From the NCBI GenBank assembly GCA_009667805.1, contig CM019065.1:22037822-22101821 (forward strand): a DNA stretch of 64,000 nucleotides. The letters run 5' to 3'. Of the stretch, positions 22,001 to 31,000 are shown piece by piece; position 1 is the first letter of the stretch, and the number at the start of each line of letters is the position of its first letter. The stretch comes from Leptobrachium leishanense. Lineage: Eukaryota; Chordata; Amphibia; Anura; Megophryidae. The notes under the pieces were generated by a model. That model saw only the letters and a program-made list of their open reading frames with translations, had not been told where the DNA came from and did not search any database. Position numbers and translations under genes: made by a program.

Positions 22001-25000
22001 TAAACTGGGGATACTTGGATCAAAGTTTGCTCCTTGGAGGTGTGAGAGTGCAGGTTCTGGTGGGTTTGTCCCTCCACCCGCTCCCATGTCCATGTCACCC
22101 TGTGTCTATGAGGGTACAGAGTGTCTGTGTAATGTGTTAATTTATTATTTTAAATATTGTTATTCTCTTTGTTTATATGTTACTGCAATTATTGCTAATT
22201 TAATTATTTTGTCTGCCACTAAAGCCTTTTCCAACAAATTCTTTATAAAATACTAGGTGGAAAGCCTGCCCAGAGGGCAGTCTATTGATAAGTGTGTTCT
22301 GCTCTTGTGCTGCTCCGCTCTCCGCTCCACTCCGCTCTCCCCGCTCTGCTCTCCGCTCCCCTCTCCGCTCTCCTCCCCGCTCCCCTCTCCGCTGCCCTCT
22401 CCGCTCCCCTCTCCGCTCTGCTCTCCGCCTCGCTCCCCTCCCCGCTCTCCGCCCCGCTCTGCTCTCCGCTCCCCTCTCCGCTGCCCTCTCCGCTCCCCTC
22501 TCCGCTGCCCTCTCCGCTCCCCTCTCCGCTCTGCTCTCCGCCTCGCTCCCCTCCCCGCTCTCCACCCCGCTCTGCTCTCCGCTCCCCTCTGCTCTCCGCT
22601 CCCCTCTGCTCTCCGCTCCCCTCTCCGCTGCCCTCTCCGCTCCCCTCTGCTCTCCGCTCCGCGCTCTCCGCGGAGTGTCGAATGCGCGCGCAATCAGCGT
22701 ACTGCTGGCTGCGCGCGCATGAAATCGCCGCTGCCATCCCCTCCTCACTCCCGGGGCTGCTCGGTCAGTGTCCTCCCTGCGTGCTGCCACTGCACACTCC
22801 TCCCCGCCGCCGCGCAGCCCGCCCCCCTGCAACATGTATCAGCTTCGTCCGAAGACCTTTGTAGAATTGAGGGGAGCGTGAGTGGTCCTCAGTGATCTGG
22901 ATCTACTGCTGCCCGTGTGTCTCCCCTCGCTGCCCACGCGTCTCCCCCGCTGCACGCATCTCCCTTTTCCCGTAGCACTGAGAAGATGCAGGCTGACGCT
23001 ATCCTGCACAGGGGGTATTTTCACCCCATCCTCAGAGCCTGTCAGGCCAGTGCCACCAGCCCCATGTACCCCATCTTCTTCACATAAGCACAGTGGGCCT
23101 TACCTCTATTAATTTGGAGCAGGTGTCATTTTATCCTCTCAATGTTTGGGTAAGGCCCACTGTGCTTCCAGGAGAAGGGGGGACTTACGTGAAGAAGATG
23201 GGGTACATGGGGCTGGTAGCACTGGCCTGACAGGCTCTGAGGACGGGTGAAAATACCCCCTGTGCAGGATAGCGTCAGCCTGCATCTTCTCAGCGCTACG
23301 GGAAAAGGGAGATGCGTGCAGCGGGGGAGATGCATGGGCAGCGAGGGGAGACACACGGGCAGCAGTAGATCCAGATCACCGAGGATAACTCACGCTCCCC
23401 TCAATTCTACAAAGGTCTTCGGACGAAGCCGATACATGTTGCAGGGAGCGGGCTGTGCGGAGGAGTGTGCAGTGGCAGCACGCAGGGAGGACACTGACCG
23501 ATCAGCTCCGGGAGTGAGGAGGGGATGGCAGTGGCGATTTCATGCGTGCACAGCCAGCAGTACGCTGGTTGCGTGCGCATTCGACACGCCGTATTACGGT
23601 TTGGTGGTTGGATGCGCGCGCAGCCAACCGTCGCAGGTTGCACACGCATGCGCAGTCCAGGCTTGGCGACGGACACGCCAAGCCTTACTGCATTATGTTA
23701 TAGATGTTTTACAGCTGTGACAGGTTTGAGTGGTCTTTGTTTGCCAAATTTGTCACTTTATCAGACTGTTGTGTGTTTGTGCTATCTGTTATCTACTTCA
23801 TTCATGTCCACCTTGTGATTTCAATCTGCTGTGTTTCATGTCTGGAGATTAAAACTGGGTTATAGTTGTGGGCGGTAGATCACCAGTGGGGGGCATCTTC
23901 CATTGGTCTCCAGGTCCCTCCTTGCACTGTATGTATTTGCTTCATATGTTTCATTAAAATCTGTCTGTTTTACCCCAACACCAAGTGCTGTCTCATGTCT
24001 GTGGAATTCTATACTGATCTTTTATTGTACCTGTCCTTAAGTTTTGGATATGGGTAGGAGACAGCATGAAAAAATCGCTGGTGGGAGACTGGATGTCATG
24101 CAAGCAAGCAGATGTAACCCATTTGGGGTGCTGAGAACAGTTACAAAGAGAAAAAGGAAAAACATCAATGACACTGCCTGCATTGTCTCTACAAAAGAAT
24201 AGAACAGACATTTGTGTTTTCACTTTCACAATTTCATAAGATTACCTCTCTTTATATTGTTTATGTAGAGCTGTCACATGTGTGGAACCAATTGGTAGAG
24301 GCCACTTGACTCAACGTTGAAAAGGGCTCACTACACACACAATTTGTGTGTGATTATATAATTTATCATGCTATTGTAAGGCAACTTCTAGGAAAAACGC
24401 ATTGTCTCATATTTAATGAGTGATGCCGAGAACAAATGAAAAGGACATTAACTTAACATACAGGAGCGGGCAAAATCTACAATAAAGACGCTTTCCGGGT
24501 GGTGAGTTGTGCTGGTTTTCTGTCTTATTCGAATCATATTCAGTAAGTAGCATACGATTAGGAAGGAAATACAATAATAAGAATGGACAATTTTTTTATT
24601 TTGGCTCATTTGTGATGAAAGTAAAGCTTACCTGCCATGGCTTGAAATCCTTAATATTTGCGCATAATCGTTTGGAAAATTGACCTTCTCCTTTTTTGCA
24701 GTTATTCATGTTTCTCAGAGCATTGGCCACAACAAGGACTGCAGTGTATATGACATATGACGGTCTTAAACGAGAAACATTGTTGTAGGTATTTTGGAGG
24801 CTTTCTCGGTCTTCTGATCCAGTGCACTCTTTCACGTTTGTGTCCAAAGATCCTGTTTCATTTTTAGCACTTATGAACCTGCAATTGAATGCTGACTCCC
24901 AAAAATTCTTTATCCAGGCTCCCCCCAAGGACATGGAAGAATTGGCTGCGTTGAGGAATTGTATAAACCCAGGTAATGTCCCACTTTGGAGAGCTAGACC

Positions 25001-28000
25001 TATTGTACCAGACAGAACAGTCAAAAACTTGTCCAATGAAATTATGGTTGTTTTAGACCAACCTGCGTTTGCAACAAATACTTTTCCTGTCACATTCTGT
25101 TTCACCATCTCATTGAATATGGGTACTAAGTCAAAGCTGGTGGCATAAAGGACCACAACCTTAGCTGTTGATGTCTTTATGATCTTAACAATATGAGGAG
25201 CATTGCGGTCTGGGTAACTTGTTAGAATCTTCTCATTGAACGCCACACATGCTCCGGCTTTGATGATCTCTTGTTGAATAAGCTGAATTCCCAGTTGTCC
25301 ATAGTCATTGTCTGCAGCTACTAACCCAACCCAAGTCCAATGTAAATGTACCACTAGATGTGCAAGTCCTTTAGACTGAAATATATCACTTGGAACAGTC
25401 CTGAGAAAGGAGGGAAACCTGATGTGGTCACTGAGGATGGCACTGGATGAAGAATGGCTGATCTGTTGATAAAGTAAAGCTAGGTATAAGACAAAATATG
25501 GTTTTGTATCACAGTTATTCAACCCTTTGATAATTTAAATTTGTCTTGAATGGAAACAAAGTGGTATTTTTAATGCTCCCAATAAACAAGACAGGTCCTC
25601 TTAAACATTTATTTCCTAGCAGTAAGAAAGTATCTTTTACATGTATATAGACACAAATTAAAACAGAAGCTTCCCCTATGCATTTCACAGGTTGATGACA
25701 GAAGTTACAATTGGATAAATTCATCAACCGTTTTTTTTATTTAATAAAATAAAAAAGAGTTTGGTGTGGTTTTACAGGCGCCTTATTCTATAGAGACCTC
25801 TAAGATTCTAATAAAATGTGTCTGCTGCTATCACCGGGTTTAGGCAATCCACCCTCTATTTAGGGTTGCCACAATGAATACTATATAACCACTTGTGTCC
25901 CGGGAGCGCAATAATATAACAATGTATAGTATAACCATATAATATATTCAAAACCTTATTTTTATATAAGCAATATATCCAAAGGAGTGAGCAAACACAG
26001 CATGCTGTGCATATGAAAAGAGAAAGATATACTTAGATTTATTTGAAGTGGTTCATTCTGTTGGTGTGAGTATCCTGGACTTCTACGTTAACTCCTTTTG
26101 TGTTGGCGTAGTCGATATGCCGGATTTCTCAGACGATTACAGCCTTAATGAAGCACAATTAGCCCAAAAAAATTAAAATAAAAGGTTTATTATATTAAAA
26201 AACATATAAAAGGCATAAAATTGTATTATAGGGGCCCATGGGCCAAATCACCCGATTATCTATAGGGGACACGCGTTTCGCCGGTCGCTATGTTGGCTTC
26301 CTCAGTCCCAAAAATATATGTGTGCTTCTCCTGTTCCTAAGGCTGGTTTTATATTATTTTCTTTAATTGAAGTCTCCTCCTCATGGCCTGCATATCGACT
26401 ACTCCAAAACAAAAGGAGTTAACGCAGAAGTCCAGGATACTCACACCAAGGATACTCACACCAACAGAGTGAACCACTTCAAAGAAATCTAGTATATCTT
26501 TCTCTTTTCATATGCACATCACGCTGTTTTTGCTCACTCTTTTGGATAAGTTGCTTATATAAAAATAAGGGGGTTTTGCATATATACTATGGTTATACTA
26601 TACGTTGTTATATTATTGCGCTCCCGGGACATAAGTGGTTATAAAGTTTTTTTATTTAGCCATCTCCCTTATTTTACCCTAACCTTAGCACTTCCCATTA
26701 CCACTCTTGTGCTATGAATAAAAAGTGTATCGTATAGGAACATTTTCCATTGGTATTTTCATCAATTTATACAATGTACATTTTTAATGTTTTCAATTAA
26801 AATCAGAGTCCCTAACGCCCACTCCCCCTCTCATGCCTAAAGTCAGGTTAATCAGAGTAGGTGACCCTTTTTTTCCAAATAGTTCATTTGCTTGCAATAG
26901 CTGTCCTGGATATAGGGGATCTACATTCCTCTATTTATTCATTTCCCCACAGAGCAGGGGATGGAGTCAGAAGTGGGTGGGTATTTAAGACAAAGGGCAA
27001 GGGTGGTAATAAAGGGGACATGGAGTACCCCATTTCTTTGTGGGCCACTGGCTTTGAGAGCGAATGGGCTTCCTTGCAACACATCTGCTCTTGCAACTCC
27101 TCTCCGGTTGTCACCTGATGAGGGTCTAATTTATTAATTAAGTAGTTGTGTGATAAGGAGCCTGTGTTTATGCGCAAGGACTCCTTTACCTGCAGGAAAT
27201 GAGGTTGGAAAATACATGGTGAGGGATCTGAAACCATTCATCTATACAGAATCTCCATCGTTCCTTCAAATTTCAAGGTTGATGCTAGTGGACTCTACTA
27301 TTGAAGACAACTCCCCTTATTTCTATGGGGTTGAAGTTAGGGAATAGTAATGGCCATGGCAGGACTTTGATTTTGTGGTCATAAAACCTGTTTTGATTTT
27401 GATGTTTTGGATCATTACCCTTCTGGAAGACCCAACCAGAGCCCGTTATAAGCTTTTTGACAGAGGCAGTCAGGTCATCATTTAGTATTTGCTGCTATGG
27501 GGTAGACTTCATGATGCCATCAGAACAAATGCCCAGCTCCTCTCGCCGAAAAACAGCGTCAAAAGATTAAAGATCCACTACTATATTTAACTGTGGGAAT
27601 ACATTACTTTTCATAGGGCTTCCTCTATACACTAAACCCCCCTCTGGTGTTTATAGCCAAAAGGGCTGTTTTGGTTTCCCCTGAACCCATCTGAATTTCC
27701 AGGAGTGTCTGGGAAACTGAATATGCCTGAGCTTGTTTATGGATGACAGAAGAGATTGTTTCTTGAAAATCTTCAAAACAAGACATGGAGTTGTAGATGA
27801 CCTTGGATATTAGTATTGTAGACTTTCAGACCCCAAGACGCCACTAACTTCTCCAATTCTCCAGCTCCTTGGAGAGTTTTTGGCCACTAAAACCAGCCTT
27901 TTCATTGTGTTGACACATGTCCTCTTCCATGTTTTTCATAACAGTTGCCCAGATGGTGGAAAAGGGTATTCTCAATGTTCTAATTATAGCAGCTTCACCT

Positions 28001-31000
28001 TCTTCGAAGCTCAACAACCTTTAGCAGAAAATCACAGCTATTTTTCTTGGTCTTACCCATTGTGATGAATGACTAACAGGGTTATTCAGAGAGAGGTGAA
28101 AAGCAGGAGAATGACTGGAGAAGGGAAAATTCTAGGTCAAAATAGTCTATTTGGAAATTGAGATAAATGGGAGAATTTTTCTGGTTTGGCTATTTTGACC
28201 TAGAATTTTCCATTCTCCAGTCATTCTCCTGCTTTTCAGCTCTCTCTGAATAACCCTGTAAGGGGATTTGGCCTATGTGTTATCTCATACTATTCCCCTG
28301 TGAAACATGAAGTCATGGTTGAACGATTTCCTGTTCCTAGTCACCCAGGTGTACAAAAATTTTACATATCAAAGAGAATATATTTCAAATATATTTTTTC
28401 TCATATGATTTCATAGGGGTAAATATAATTGTGCTACCCATATATTTAACAAAGATTTTTGGATAAACCTGTGTTGTGGTTGCAAGTGTTGAGCAGAGGA
28501 TGTTTATGTATTTTTTGAACAAAAGATTGAAAAGTTAAACTACGAAGACAATTTTTCACAGGCTTCTTTGCTCATATTTACCAATTGGGGCCATTTTAGT
28601 GGAGGGCACTGTGTGCCTGAAAAAGCCTTACCTGAGGAAATTTGTAGATTCCTAGAACAGAAGCCAAAACAACTGAATGTGTGGAGATGGCGGATCCTAT
28701 TATGGAGCTGAGAGGAGCATCTGTAAGACATCTGTAATTGGGGATGTGTCCGTCAAGCCCCGTCAAAATATGTAAAGCTCCTTCCAGGTCATACTGAAGA
28801 AGTGCACACGTATCATATGCTCGAAAACCAACAGTGATATTTGGAAGGATTTCAGAATTTTTATTTATCTCATCCAGAGCAAATCGTACAGTTTGGAGGT
28901 GCTGAAAACTCTCGATTGAGAACCTTGTTGAAGACACATTTAAACATCACATGGTTGGTACATAGACGGATCACAAACCTATTATTTCAATTACTTTGGA
29001 AATCTCAATGTTTGAATGTAATGAATGGAAATACCTTTAAACATGATTCTACTAATTTTTAAATACATTCACCTCATCGTAATAATTTTTGGAAGCCTGT
29101 TTCAGCTCAGTTTTTGTGTATTAAAGTAAAAATTGTGATTTCTCAATTGTATACTGGGGAACAATGTCCTATGAATATGAAGGCTTTGGTGTGCCCATAT
29201 CTGAATCATCCTGGAGTTCACATCATGATATGGACTGATACTCAGATGGTAAGAGATGTGTTTCGGGTGCACGTGAGGGAAATGGAAAATGCCCAATTAA
29301 ATAAACTTAATGAACTAGAAATGGCTCTGAGGCAAAAATGTCATAGACTAGCACTTGAAGTCAGAAGAGGTAAGTTCCGTTTTTGAGGCTAAAGCATCTT
29401 GAAGATCTCCAACTGGTTGAAATTAAATAAATTAGTGCTGTTGGAGATTCAAAGGAAGGGATGCTATCCAGAGAGTGGCATTTGTGCCCAGTCTCTTCCT
29501 GAAGAGGATACAACTAAGTGCTGAACTATCAAGCCTGATGTAATAGATTTATGAAGTAGGATAATTGATTTGCTGCAAAACTATTCACAATCTATAACCA
29601 ATTGAGGTACACATATAACATTGCTAGAAGCTTGGGGTAATCCACCTTTTGGAAGAAGTAAGGCCAGCTGCAGCTTTGATGATTGGTTTGAGCCAAGATT
29701 CTTCTCAAGAGCTGAATTTTGAGTTGGGAGGTAACAGTCTACATACCCGGACTTCACCTCTATAGAAGAGACAAGGAAACTCCACATCATACTGGGAGAA
29801 GAGGAGCCGGCGGTGAAAATATCTGCCCAATACGTCACAGAATGTCACAGACTGAGAGGAACATGAGCGATCCCAGATTTATAAATCCCCGACACGGACT
29901 TGCCCCATCCCACTTCACATTATCCCTTACCCCTGATAATGTCCTTGGACTTGCCCATTCCCCACCATATATGTCCCACTATCCCCCCTCCACACCATAT
30001 AACCTCCCCATATGCTTTGGCAAAGCTAAAATGTATTTGGTCCTGCCAATAAAGCTTATTTTGATTTGATTTGATTTGTTTTGATTTGAATGGAGAGCTA
30101 GATTACAAAAAACAATTCAAGCCCAAAAAGGCATTTTCTCTAAAGTGGATGTGGATGTAGGATGTGCCAAGAGCACGGAATGAATTTACTCCATTTAGAA
30201 GGATCACTCCTCAAAGGATTTTTCCTCATGAAATTGAAGATGGTAGGCATTTCCTTTGCTAGGTGGAAGACGCAAGGATTACTTAAGAATTAAGAAACCC
30301 TAATGCACCACTCATAGCTGTGATCAGAAAGAAAAGTTGATCAGTATGACTTAGCTTAGATTACTATACATTAAACAAGAGAACGATTCCTGATTAACCT
30401 ACCTTGCAAGAAAAGAAGACCTGTTGTGTTTCTTGAACAACTGAATGTGGTTCAGAGTCTTGGACTCTCAGTCCAGATACTACCAACTCCCTTTGAATGT
30501 GGAGGATGGAGAAAAAGTATTTTTAATTTTTTTTTAGATTTCTTTTTTTGAGAAAGGATTTTACCAGGAAGGATACATTGAGATTTCTCTCGTTTTCAAG
30601 TATGTCCTGGGTGGCGAGTATGTAGCGTTAGGTTTCTTGCCCAAGGACACTTACTGGAGAGGTGCTCAAACCTGTGTCTCCACAGTCTCTCTCCATGGTT
30701 ATACAGCAGTGATGAATTGGCCCTTAGTATTCATCCAATTTACTCACATTCATCAAGGGGTTAAAGGAGCTGGTGTGACTTTGCAGCGATTGATGAAGAC
30801 AACACTAGGAGACATGACCCCTAAAGGAATGTCTAGTTTATCTGGACAATATAATTGTATTTGGAAGAACCCTGAAGAGTTTGAGACACATTTGTTAACA
30901 GGAATTGATTGTCTACAAAAGGAAGGTCTGAGGTTGTCTCTTGATCAGTATAAACTTGCTCAGGCTTTGGTAACATAGTTGAACATATTGTATCAACAGG

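Larger units (their letters stand above)
22253..23704 (-). mobile_element. Non-autonomous Helitron, copy 2 (minus strand)
   Basis: On the minus strand it starts TCTATAACATAATGCAGTAAGG after A (23705) and ends with hairpin CTGCCC-TCT-GGGCAG, then TTTCCACCTAG followed by T. Termini and the hairpin-forming GCTTGGCGTGTCCGTC block are shared with copy 1 (11832-15901), though the interiors differ. The interior holds a CT-rich minisatellite near the 3' end and a large inverted repeat. It lies in intron 3 of V2R A in the gene's own orientation. No Rep/helicase is present. Confidence 0.82.

Noticed and set aside
22200..22895. Arg/Ser/Glu-rich and Pro/Leu/Ser-rich frames of 145-212 codons on both strands
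   Set aside because: Low-complexity CT-rich minisatellite in a Helitron; five frames are open at once.
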